Below, piece by piece: positions 1 to 7,725 of a stretch of 33,995 nt of DNA. Where the stretch lies: contig JANXUL010000308.1 of NCBI GenBank assembly GCA_025356235.1, positions 1 to 33,995 of the forward strand. Direction: 5' to 3'. The position numbers and the translations under genes were made by a program. Every line of letters starts with the position of its first letter. Position 1 is the stretch's first letter. Below the pieces are notes generated by a model that made no database searches, was not told where the DNA came from, and worked only from the letters and a program-made list of their open reading frames with translations. This stretch comes from Bacteroidota bacterium. GTDB lineage: Bacteria; Bacteroidota; Bacteroidia; Chitinophagales; Chitinophagaceae.

Positions 1-548
1 CGTTAGCACAACTGTATATAAATACAAATCAACCCGAAAAAGCAGAAGCAGAATATAAAGCCATATTAGCGTCGAGGCCCAGCTATGCATTTGCAATGGC
101 AGGACTTGCTAAAATTGCGAATAAACGTAAAGATTACAAAACTGCGTTGATGTTATTGGACTCTGCTGCGGCAATCATGCCCGAATTTTCTTTCCATGAA
201 CAAATGGCCGATATCTATGCTGAACAAGGCATGAAAGATAAGGCGGCTGCAAAATATGAAGAAGTGAAAAAGATGCTCGAGAAAGATGCCGCATCCGGGC
301 ACTCTGTTTCACTGGAAATGTGCAAGCTCATGATAAAAATGGACAGACTGGAAGAAGCAAAAAAATATGCAATGGAAGAATATAATGTCAGGCCTGCCAA
401 CATAGATGTAAATAAAGAGCTGGCATGGATCGCTTACAAACAGAATGATGCAAAAAAAGCAGCTGAATATTTACATACAGCTCTGAGAACAAATTCTAAA
501 GACCCGGAATTATTAAGACGGGCCGCTGAAATAAATAAGACATTATAA
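1..548 (+). CDS. TPR-repeat protein, 3' end only
   Basis: The frame is open from the left edge (first full codon at 3) and stops at TAA 546-548, so only the last ~180 residues are present. The sequence is a string of amphipathic helix pairs with tetratricopeptide spacing, for example the helices around AFAMAGLAKIANKRKDY, EFSFHEQMADIYAEQGMKDK and IDVNKELAWIAYKQNDAKKA, ending LLRRAAEINKTL. TPR arrays are protein-interaction scaffolds; no enzymatic domain is visible in this part. The internal ATG at 96 is not the true start, because the TPR pattern continues upstream of it. The N-terminal part, which would show whether this is secreted or part of a kinase, lies outside the window. Confidence 0.85.
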   Translation, partial: LAQLYINTNQPEKAEAEYKAILASRPSYAFAMAGLAKIANKRKDYKTALMLLDSAAAIMPEFSFHEQMADIYAEQGMKDKAAAKYEEVKKMLEKDAASGHSVSLEMCKLMIKMDRLEEAKKYAMEEYNVRPANIDVNKELAWIAYKQNDAKKAAEYLHTALRTNSKDPELLRRAAEINKTL

Positions 549-1010
549 TATAAGCAGGTGTCTATTAATGGTGAGTTGTGAATGGCGAGTTGTGAGTAGG
601 TTATATTGTGATAACCCGTATTTAAGCAGCATTCACAAATGAGCTATAGAATAAGTATAACATAACAGTTATAAGATGCGCATTTGTAAAAATGCTGAAA
701 AAATAATAAGTATACCCCTTATATAATTAGTATACAACTACCTGTTTTAATAGCAGAAATAGGGTTTACACGAACGGCCATAGCAATATGGCCGTTTATT
801 TTTTTGCCGGCATAACCTATTCCTATCCTCTCTAATCAAATAATAACCAGATTTAAAAAAGTAGCTTCAAAAATCAGCGTGTAGACATTTTACTATATAA
901 CGGCAGGAAAAATGTATATGTATATTTAATATATATGCCAATAGATATTGCAACCTGTTTTTCTTTCTTTTACATGAATAGGTTCCCTATTTTAATTAAA
1001 TCGCTGGAAA
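549..1010. other. Gene-free stretch with an orphan terminator
   Basis: No convincing ORF. It holds a short imperfect tandem direct repeat near 570-597 (two copies of a GAGTTGTGA-type unit), a small GGTTAT/ATAACC hairpin at 599-616, two AGTATAC copies near 708-735, and a strong intrinsic terminator at 773-806. The terminator lies about 225 bases after the TPR gene stop, so either the TPR transcript has a long 3' tail or a short untranslated RNA ends here. No tRNA cloverleaf was recognised. Confidence 0.5.
773..806 (+). terminator. Intrinsic terminator
   Basis: A 10-bp perfect stem (AACGGCCATA, 773-782, with TATGGCCGTT, 787-796) closes a GCAA tetraloop and is followed by a T-rich run (797-806). 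The T tract is only on the plus-strand side, so it terminates rightward transcription. Confidence 0.8.
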
Positions 1011-1452
1011 TTGAAAAAAATTAATAACGCGTTGCTGATAGACGATGATGCTTTGTTTAATGTACTGCATACAAAACTGATTGAAGGTAGTAAGGTTGCT
1101 ACAAATGTGAATGTGGTAACCAAGGCTACAGAAGCATTGGGAATACTAAAAAACTAGCCACATCGAACCTCCCTGAATTTCCAGAGATTATTTTTTAGAT
1201 ATTGACATGCCCGTAATGAATGCCTGGCAATTTCTAAAAGAGGTTGAAAAAATCCCACAAGAGGTGCTTAACAAATGCAGAATTATTCTGTTAGGATCAT
1301 CTTTTGACCTTTTTCAGATTAAAAAAGCAAAAGCAAATAATATGGTTAATGATTATGTAACAAAACCGCTTACAGCGAAGACCTTGCAAATGCTTAGATC
1401 AGCAAAGTATAAGCCTTTTAGTATTTGTCACATGTCACTGCAGGAAATATAA
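1011..1452 (+). pseudogene. Single-domain response regulator with two frameshifts
   Basis: Conceptual repair gives a ~147-residue CheY-like receiver. The N-terminus reads MKKINNALLIDDD (TTG at 1011; the acidic pair follows beta-1), then FLDIDMPVMNAW (phospho-acceptor Asp), IILLGSS (the usual Thr/Ser switch position) and YVTKPL (conserved Lys). The frame is lost twice. After KN at ~1154 it reads into TAG; adding one A to the A6 run at 1148-1153 restores LKKLATSNLPEFPEIIF. A second break at the T6 run 1191-1196 is restored by one T to give IIFLDIDMP. Without repair only fragments can be made; the downstream part from ATG 1207 lacks the first half of the receiver. The start is also weak (TTG, no ATG in frame). 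Either a decaying gene or two homopolymer base-calling errors. Confidence 0.8.
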
Positions 1453-1503
1453 AACCAGGCTTTGCATTATTCCGAAAATACCAGTTGACTCTTTTCGTGT
1501 GTA

Positions 1504-1740
1504 ATGCAAACCATCATCCCGAACAGTATGATAGATCAAACGAATTATATCTTTTTTAAAAATCTCCCCACCAGGCTTGGCCAATTGGTAATGCTTATTG
1601 CAGCTTCAGAACTTGTGGGTTGGGTATTGGATATTTCGGTACTGAAACGGATACTGCCCGATTTTAAGTTAAAAAACAATTTTGTATTCAATTCAGGTAT
1701 AAATATCTATACGGTAAAAATAAAAAGCTATTCTTGGTAA
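1504..1740 (+). CDS. Small hypothetical protein (78 aa)
   Basis: ATG at 1504, 51 bases after the end of the broken receiver gene. The product is not recognised. It has a central hydrophobic patch (LGQLVMLIAASELVGWVLDISVL) that is too interrupted to be a clear membrane helix, and a basic/aromatic C-terminus. The last codons and the stop run into the ascending arm of a good terminator (1722-1756), which supports a real transcript ending here but not necessarily translation. It could be a fragment of a longer gene or a chance ORF. Confidence 0.35.
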   Translation: MQTIIPNSMIDQTNYIFFKNLPTRLGQLVMLIAASELVGWVLDISVLKRILPDFKLKNNFVFNSGINIYTVKIKSYSW

Positions 1741-1756
1741 AAAGGAATAGCTTTTT
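1722..1756. terminator. Bidirectional intrinsic terminator
   Basis: A 12-bp perfect stem (AAAAAGCTATTC 1722-1733, GAATAGCTTTTT 1745-1756) with an 11-base loop. A-rich flank on one side and T-rich on the other mean it can serve both the plus-strand ORF ending at 1740 and the minus-strand CHRD gene ending at 1778. Confidence 0.85.
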
Positions 1757-1777
1757 ATTCAATAAGAGAATTTGTAA

Positions 1778-2590
1778 CTACCGAATCTGTCCTCGGATAA
1801 GTCCCGATCCACGTGCAGTAGAATGCGCATTCACATATAACATGTCGTTTAATAAAGAATTATAAAAAGTATTGTCGGCGGTTAAAACCTTCAATGTGCC
1901 AAAATCTGCTGCTGCAGAATAAAAGCCCAGCACAACCGGGCCGCTTACTGTTGAGGAGCCGGAGTGAATATGTGCAAAGGTCATCACATCACCTGCTTCT
2001 AAATTAATAACCGACACTTTTATGTATAATTTTTTGTTTTCAGTCATGCGTATAATAGCCAGCCCGGTAGCCGTAGTAGTAACCGACGGTACTTCATTGG
2101 TTCCATTCAGGGCAATATCAGCAGCGAATACCACTTTGCTGTCAATTTGTCCCCGAACCAAGCCACCACCAGCCTGGGTGGTATGTACATTTACATAAGC
2201 TTCCTGGTTTTTGAGGGTATCAGCCTGACCGGCTGTTAGCTGAACGGTACCGGTAACAGTGGAGCCGGAAATAGTTCCGTTAAAAGGTATATAAACTGCA
2301 CCACTTACCCCTGCGTTTCCCAGGTGAATATGTGCGGCCGTAATGGCATCGCCAGCTGTAAGGTTATTAACCAGAATGGAATACTTGAGGGTATTATCGC
2401 TTAATATCTGGAGATCTGCCGTAGCGGTTTCATTTTTGCCGGCAGGTGCAGGCACTTCAAATTTGGCGCTCATAGCCACGGTGGCCGACCAGGTAACGGT
2501 AGCTGCGGGTGTTGCGGTATTGCTTTTACTGCAACCCATAAATTGTGTGGCACAAACTGCCAGTGCAAGGATGAGGAGGATTTTTTTCAT
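1778..2590 (-). CDS. CHRD-domain lipoprotein (two CHRD domains)
   Basis: 270 residues starting at ATG 2590. An N-terminal lipoprotein signal is clear: MKK, a hydrophobic stretch, then QFMGC with the lipid-modified Cys at residue 20, so the mature protein should be membrane-anchored and outside the cytoplasm. Two tandem CHRD (chordin-type) domains follow, roughly residues 34-151 and 152-270. Each carries the family pattern of an EVP segment, an AHIH motif followed by a Gly/Ser-rich VSGPV-type loop, and a closing YVN(V/A)H...G.(V/I)RGQI strand. The function of bacterial CHRD domains is not established; they are generally extracellular. It sits alone, facing the plus-strand ORF across a shared terminator. 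The assignment is firm from motifs; the role is unknown. Confidence 0.93.
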   Translation of the reverse strand: MKKILLILALAVCATQFMGCSKSNTATPAATVTWSATVAMSAKFEVPAPAGKNETATADLQILSDNTLKYSILVNNLTAGDAITAAHIHLGNAGVSGAVYIPFNGTISGSTVTGTVQLTAGQADTLKNQEAYVNVHTTQAGGGLVRGQIDSKVVFAADIALNGTNEVPSVTTTATGLAIIRMTENKKLYIKVSVINLEAGDVMTFAHIHSGSSTVSGPVVLGFYSAAADFGTLKVLTADNTFYNSLLNDMLYVNAHSTARGSGLIRGQIR

Positions 2591-3223
2591 AAAATGTTAA
2601 TTTTAGTAGCATGTACGAACCATTTTACTAATTGGTTGGCTATCTGCTGAAAAAAATGAGAAATAAGGAACTGTTTCTGCAGGAGCACATCTTGGTAGTA
2701 AATTAAAACAAACCTAAGCGGTAAAAATATGCAGGCTGCCTCATGCCGAATCCTTATCCGACTGAGAGGGCCTGTGAATGTGTAGAACATCTTTTTAGTC
2801 AAAATCAACCTCTTCCAGCTATCATAATGCTACTCATCTTCTTTCTATGATCGGTGATAAGGTTAAATTTTGATAGCTTGCGGAACATCAAGGTAAGGCG
2901 GAACGAGGTGATTGGCGGTCGCCCGGGTAGAGGCTAACCACCCGCACCGGGTTAAGCACTTGACTAATATCTACAAGGTTGTTGCAGGCAGCACTAAGGG
3001 ATGAATGAAAGGATTTTTTGTGCCATAGTAATGTATGTAATAGCGAATAAATAATAGCCCATACTATAAAACGCCAGGTGATTGTAACGGAATTTTCCTT
3101 GTTTTTTCGGATGGGAAATTTCAGGATGATCCGAAGGGAAAGAATGCCGTAGCATACATTTTTATTCTACTTTTTTTCGATATCTTGTTAGTTATATACC
3201 TGATATGAATAATTTTCTCAATT
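2591..3223. other. Gene-free stretch at left edge of accessory island
   Basis: No supported ORF on either strand. It contains the promoter regions of the CHRD gene (minus) and of the MazG-helicase pair (plus), but no clear Bacteroidota -33/-7 pair was identified. A conspicuously GC-rich patch (about 2881-2960) sits in otherwise AT-rich DNA; its minus-strand reading gives a short peptide-like stretch that was not recognised. This may be a remnant of an earlier mobile element or gene. Confidence 0.35.
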
Positions 3224-3553
3224 ATGAGTGACACCAAGGACATAATGAATGCGCTAATTGAGTTTCGAAACGAAAGGGATTGGGAACAATTTCATAATCC
3301 AAAAGATTTGGCCATAGCCATTTCTGCCGAGGCCGGGGAGCTACTTGAGTTATTTCTGTGGAAAAAACATGATGAAGCAGATAAGGATAAAGTAAAAGAG
3401 GAGCTTGCTGATATTTTTTCATTTGCTTTTTTATTAGCAGATAAATATCAGTTTGATATAAAAGAAATTATTCTGGACAAGATTAAAATAAACAAAAAAA
3501 AATACCCCATAGAAAAGGCAAAAGGGTCAGCAAAAAAATATAATGAACTATGA
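3224..3553 (+). CDS. MazG-like nucleotide pyrophosphohydrolase
   Basis: 109 residues from ATG 3224. The all-alpha NTP-PPase (MazG/dCTPase-like) signature is present: AISAEAGELLE (residues 32-42, two metal-binding Glu in ExxE spacing) and EELADIFSF (59-67, ExxxD), preceded by an RNERDWEQFHNPKDLA segment typical of the small dCTP-pyrophosphatase-like branch. Such enzymes hydrolyse (d)NTPs to the monophosphate plus pyrophosphate; the substrate here cannot be told from sequence. The length fits the single-domain family. The stop overlaps the start of the next gene by 4 bases (ATGA at 3550), so the two are translationally coupled. Its association with a nuclease-helicase suggests a defence or nucleotide-pool role rather than housekeeping, which is inference. 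Confidence 0.92.
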   Translation: MSDTKDIMNALIEFRNERDWEQFHNPKDLAIAISAEAGELLELFLWKKHDEADKDKVKEELADIFSFAFLLADKYQFDIKEIILDKIKINKKKYPIEKAKGSAKKYNEL

Positions 3554-5409
3554 TTGTTTACCAATCGAACAAGGGTAAGTTTTTAGACGACGTTTTAACT
3601 AATGATATTGAGAATATTGTTTTAAATAATATCAAAACAAAACTTAATAGGGGCGTAAGTGTGTCTGAAATTAAATCTTGGGCAGTCTCGCTTTCATTTA
3701 TGGATCGTATTATGCGCGATCCCGAAATTCCAGAAGGTTGTGGAATAGCCATAGAGTACCAGATACCTCAAACCGGAAAGCGGATAGATTTTATAATTAC
3801 TGGACAAGGAGAAAAGAGAAACGATTGCGCTATCCTCATTGAACTTAAACAATGGTCAGAGGCTAAGCTGACTTCTAAAGATTCTATCGTAGAAACATAT
3901 GTTGGGGGTAGAATGGGTGAACACCCTCACCCTTCGTATCAGGCATGGTCTTATGCAACATTACTGCAAGGCTTTAATGAAGTTGTCTATACAGAAAATA
4001 TTGAACTGCACCCATGCGCGTACTTACACAATTATGTTGATGATGATGTTATAAAAAACGAGTTTTATTCAGAGTATATCATTAAGGCCCCCATCTTTTT
4101 AAAAAGTGATGCAGTTAAATTACGAGATTTTATTAAAAAATATGTGAAATATGGTGATGGTACCAACATTGTTTACCGAATAGAGAATGGCAAAATAAGG
4201 CCTTCTAAAATGCTTGCCGATAGTATTGGAAAAATGATTAAAGGCAATGATGAATTTGTAATGATTGATGACCAAAAAGTGGTATTCGAAAATGCAAAAG
4301 CCCTAGCCAAACAAGCCAGCCAGGGCAACAAGCAGGTATTAATTGTACAGGGTGGACCGGGAACTGGCAAGTCTGTGGTTGCGGTTAATCTTTTAGTAGC
4401 CTTAACAAAACTGGGACTTCTCGTACAATATGTTTCCAAGAATGCAGCTCCTCGGGCTGTGTATGAGGCGCGATTAACAGGAAGTATTAAACCGTCGGTA
4501 GTAAGAAATTTATTTAAAGGATCAGGATCATTTATTGACATAAATAAAAACGAATTTGATGCTTTGATTGTTGATGAAGCGCACAGATTAAATAAGTTTA
4601 GCGGCCTTTTTGGAAACCTAGGTGAGAATCAGGTTAAGGAAATTATTAACGCGGCCAAGTTCAGCGTTTTTTTTCTTGATGAAGACCAACGGGTAACACT
4701 GAAAGATATTGGACAAAAAAACGAGATTGAACATTGGGCTGATATTGCCGGAGCTACGGTTACAGAACTGGACCTTACTTCACAGTTTCGTTGCAATGGA
4801 TCAGACGGCTATCTTGCCTGGTTAGATAATATACTGCAGATAAGGCAGACTGAAAATGATGATTTAGATAATATTAATTATGAATTTACAGTAGTTGATA
4901 CACCGGCAGAATTACGAAATATTATTGTCGATAAAAATAAAACAAATAATCGTTCACGCATAGTAGCTGGGTATTGCTGGACGTGGCCAAGTAGAAAAAA
5001 CCCCAATGCATATGACATAGAATTTCCGGAATTTGATTTCAAAATGAAATGGAACCTTACAGAAGACAGCAGTACCTGGATAATAGCCCCCAATTCTGTA
5101 AATGAAATTGGCTGCATACATACTTGTCAGGGATTAGAAGTAGATTATATTGGTGTCATTGTTGGAGAAGATTTAATTGTAAGAAATGGGATGGTATTTA
5201 CTGATGAGTCGAAAAGAGCCAGTTCGGATAGCTCAGTAAAGGGCTATAAGCAGCTATTAAAAGTAGATCCGGTGAACACAAAAAAACAACTTGATTTAAT
5301 TATTAAAAATACTTACAGGACATTAATGACAAGAGGAATGAAGGGGTGTTATGTATATTTTGTAGATAAAGAAACTGCAACTTTTTTCAAATCACTAATT
5401 GGAAAATAA
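3550..5409 (+). CDS. Nuclease-helicase: PD-(D/E)xK-like domain plus DUF2075/Schlafen-group-3 helicase
   Basis: 619 residues. The N-terminal ~200 residues carry a candidate PD-(D/E)xK nuclease core: Glu69 (AIEYQ), Asp80 in RIDFII, then IELKQW with Glu98 and Lys100, and a conserved-looking HPSYQAWSY helix (127-135). An SF1-type ATPase follows: Walker A GGPGTGKS (268-275), Walker B LIVDEAHR (339-346), FFLDEDQR (motif III region), SQFRCNG, IHTCQGLEVDYIG (motif V region) and NTYRTLMTRGMKG (arginine-finger motif VI region). This matches DUF2075 proteins, whose helicase resembles that of group 3 Schlafens. The gene overlaps the MazG-like gene by 4 nt. The nuclease call is from motif spacing alone; the helicase call is firm. 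A two-gene anti-phage module is a plausible reading. Confidence 0.9.
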   Translation: MIVYQSNKGKFLDDVLTNDIENIVLNNIKTKLNRGVSVSEIKSWAVSLSFMDRIMRDPEIPEGCGIAIEYQIPQTGKRIDFIITGQGEKRNDCAILIELKQWSEAKLTSKDSIVETYVGGRMGEHPHPSYQAWSYATLLQGFNEVVYTENIELHPCAYLHNYVDDDVIKNEFYSEYIIKAPIFLKSDAVKLRDFIKKYVKYGDGTNIVYRIENGKIRPSKMLADSIGKMIKGNDEFVMIDDQKVVFENAKALAKQASQGNKQVLIVQGGPGTGKSVVAVNLLVALTKLGLLVQYVSKNAAPRAVYEARLTGSIKPSVVRNLFKGSGSFIDINKNEFDALIVDEAHRLNKFSGLFGNLGENQVKEIINAAKFSVFFLDEDQRVTLKDIGQKNEIEHWADIAGATVTELDLTSQFRCNGSDGYLAWLDNILQIRQTENDDLDNINYEFTVVDTPAELRNIIVDKNKTNNRSRIVAGYCWTWPSRKNPNAYDIEFPEFDFKMKWNLTEDSSTWIIAPNSVNEIGCIHTCQGLEVDYIGVIVGEDLIVRNGMVFTDESKRASSDSSVKGYKQLLKVDPVNTKKQLDLIIKNTYRTLMTRGMKGCYVYFVDKETATFFKSLIGK

Positions 5410-5473
5410 GCGAAACGCATACTTGGCTTAAAAATTACTATTATCAATACTAGCTACTATCGAAAACTAATCA

Positions 5474-6490
5474 ATGGACAAGCCCACTAGCGAAATACTT
5501 ATTTATCAAAACTCCAAAGGTAAGATAAAAATAGATGTTCGGCTGGAGGATGAAACTGTTTGGCTCACGCAAGCACAACTATGTGATTTATTTCAAAAAT
5601 CAAAAGCTACTATTAGCGAACACATAAAAATATTTTCGAAGAAGGCGAATTGCAGAAAAAAGTGGTTGTTCGGAATTTCCGAACAACCACTCAACATGGC
5701 GCAATGGCAGGTAAAACGCAAGAGTCGGAAGTAAATGGCTACAACCTTGATGTAATTATTTCGGTAGGCTACAGAGTAAAATCCCCTCAAGGAACACAGT
5801 TTTGTATTTGGGCCACACAAAGATTAAAAGAGTACATTATCAAGGGGTTTGTGCTTAACGACGACCGGTTTAAGTCGGGCAGTTCCATGAACTATTTCAA
5901 TGAACTGCAGGATCGGATTCGTGAAATACGTTTATCGGAGCGGGTCTTCTACCAAAAAATAAAAGACATCTACACTACCAGCATAGATTACGAACCCAAA
6001 GACGAAAAAACCATTGCTTTTTTTAAAGTGGTGCAAAACAAATTGCTTTGGGCTATTAGCCAGCAAACGGCAGCCGAATTGGTATACCGTCGCGTAAATG
6101 CAAGCTTACCGCTACTGGGTATGTTATCGCTGGAGAAAAAACATACAAACCATTAACAACTCAGATATAAGGATTGCTAAAAATCATTTGAAAGAAGATG
6201 AAATTAAATTGTTGGGTTTATTGGTAGAACAATACCTGGCTTTTGCCGAAACGATGGCGCAACAGCCCACCCCAATGTACATGGTAGACTGGATAAACAG
6301 GCTTGATCGTATTTTGCAATTGAACGGAAGAGATCTTTTAACACATGCAGGGAAAATAAGCCACGAAATGGCATTGCAAAAATCAAATGAAGCCTTTGAA
6401 AAATATAAAATAGAGATGCAAAAAATAGAAAAAGACAACAGCCTGAAAGAGATAGAGGAGGATATAGAGAAACTTAAAAAAAGGGGATAA
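5474..6490 (+). pseudogene. RhuM-family protein, interrupted by two frameshifts
   Basis: Begins at ATG 5474 with the RhuM N-terminus (SEILIYQNSKGKIKIDV, then DETVWLTQAQLCDLF and a helix-turn-helix-like KSKATISEHIK). The frame then shifts at A5 5626-5630; one added A restores HIKNIFEEGEL and leads into VVVRNFRTT, YNLDVIISVGYRVKS, WATQRLKEYIIKGF and FYQKIKDIYTTSIDY. A second shift at A6 6136-6141 is likewise repaired by one A, rejoining SDIRIAKNHLKEDE, MYMVDWINRLD and LTHAGKISHEMAL. All three pieces line up over the full family length of about 339 residues, with a Lys/Glu-rich coiled tail. RhuM was named from a Salmonella pathogenicity island; its biochemical role is not established, and it often lies beside restriction or mobile genes. 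As read, no full protein is made. Confidence 0.88.
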
Positions 6491-6558
6491 ATGTTAATGA
6501 AACAAATAGACTATTAACTAAAGAACAGTTTAGTAAGCCATTCGATTTATTAATAATG

Positions 6559-6614
6559 GCCTCAAAACAGAACCCCTTATACATATTAATGTATAAGGGG
6601 TTCTGTTTTGAGGC
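6559..6614. repeat. 26-bp perfect inverted repeat, probable bidirectional terminator
   Basis: Arms 6559-6584 and 6589-6614 are perfectly complementary with a 4-base loop (ATTA). It lies between the convergent RhuM pseudogene and the alpha/beta hydrolase gene. The outer arms contain CAAAACAG/CTGTTTTG, so a U-rich stretch lies within the stem, but no separate U tail follows. Position favours transcription termination in both directions; an element end or protein-binding palindrome is an alternative. Confidence 0.75.
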
Positions 6615-6651
6615 ATTACCGGTAAAATAAAATATGAGCTCCGTTTACCTT

Positions 6652-7557
6652 TTATACCTCTGTATCAAGATAAACGCCGTCTGTCACATTCTCTTCGCGC
6701 GACGACATAAGGGTTTGAAAATGATTGTCTGAACTCTTACCTATGAAATTGATAAGATCTTCATTCAACTTATCTTTTTCGGTAATAAAAAGACCATGTG
6801 GCGCACCTTCGTAAATGATAAGCTGAGCGTCTTTAATAAGTGTTACCGCTTTTTTTGCGGAAATATCTATCGGCACAGTTTTATCATCGTCCCCATGAAT
6901 CAGTAAAGTAGGGATATCTATATCGGTACAATCATTTCTGAAGTCCGTTTCTGAGAATGCGCGTACACAATCAATAGTAGACTTTTGAATAGCCTGTAAG
7001 GTAAGCCCATGTGCCCACTGCAGTATTTCATCGCTAACAGGCTGGCTCATCATACCAACACTAAAAAAAGATTTGCCAAAACCGGTTAAGAATTGTGGGC
7101 GGTCTTCACGGATCTTTTCTACCATATCATCAAACATTTCCTGTGGCACACCGTCTTCGTTATCGGGGGTTTTCAGCATAAAAGGTGTTACCGAACTCAC
7201 CAATACTGCTTTGCTAATTCTTGCTGAACCGTAATTGGCCAGGTACCTGGCCAATTCTCCACCACCCATCGAAAAACCAACCAGTGTTACATCACTAAGA
7301 TCAAGTGTGTCAATGATAGATTTGAGATCTGCGGCAAGCGTATCATAATCATAACCGGTCCATGGCTTGTCCGAGAGGCCGAATCCTCTCCGGTCGTAGG
7401 CTATGCAGCGGTAATGTTTAGAAAGTTCACCCACCTGGTACTCCCACATCTCATGTGTTGAAGGCCATCCGTGAATAAATAAAACAGGCTTCCCTTGTCC
7501 GAGATCCTGGTAAAATAATTGAACTGGATTTTCATCCATGGTTTGAATATAAGGCAT
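6652..7557 (-). CDS. Alpha/beta hydrolase (non-haem chloroperoxidase/arylesterase-like)
   Basis: 301 residues from ATG 7557. This start is preferred because MPYIQT is where the family normally begins; the open frame extends ~31 codons upstream but without family similarity. The alpha/beta-hydrolase core is complete: oxyanion loop HGWPST (29-34), YDRRGFGLSD (54-63), nucleophile elbow GFSMGGG with Ser96, acid in HGDDDKTVP (Asp225), and catalytic His254 in GAPHGLF. No signal peptide, so cytoplasmic. Members hydrolyse esters, and some perform perhydrolysis or halide oxidation without cofactor; the physiological substrate is unknown. The C-terminal ~25 residues extend past the usual family end. 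It lies 168 bases downstream of the PiT gene on the same strand. Confidence 0.92.
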   Translation of the reverse strand: MPYIQTMDENPVQLFYQDLGQGKPVLFIHGWPSTHEMWEYQVGELSKHYRCIAYDRRGFGLSDKPWTGYDYDTLAADLKSIIDTLDLSDVTLVGFSMGGGELARYLANYGSARISKAVLVSSVTPFMLKTPDNEDGVPQEMFDDMVEKIREDRPQFLTGFGKSFFSVGMMSQPVSDEILQWAHGLTLQAIQKSTIDCVRAFSETDFRNDCTDIDIPTLLIHGDDDKTVPIDISAKKAVTLIKDAQLIIYEGAPHGLFITEKDKLNEDLINFIGKSSDNHFQTLMSSREENVTDGVYLDTEV

Positions 7558-7725
7558 ACAATATGGTTTTACAGGTAAGTAAAAATGTAATGCCGGGGGT
7601 ACAAATGATGGCATAGACAAAAAAAAGGGGGCATGGGCAAGCGAATACACACTATGGTTTGTTACAATGGCAACAATGGGATTTTTTATTCCACGTACCG
7701 TCTTGTTGCGAATACCAGTTTTGCC

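Noticed and set aside
1207-1452. Treating the 81-codon frame from ATG 1207 as a separate small gene.
   Set aside because: It starts in the middle of the FLDIDMP strand of a receiver; the missing first half lies just upstream in shifted frames.
2745-2790. ACTGAGAGG-like string resembling the TPP riboswitch signature.
   Set aside because: The second conserved block (the CTGGATAATGCCAGCG-type sequence) and the enclosing stems are absent, and no thiamine gene follows.
2881-2960. GC-rich patch that might be an RNA gene or transposon remnant.
   Set aside because: No tRNA, intron domain or transposase motif could be identified; reported only as an unassigned patch.
5650-6156. Calling the 168- and 130-codon frames after 5734 as independent genes.
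   Set aside because: Together with 5474-5734 they join into one RhuM protein after two single-base repairs.
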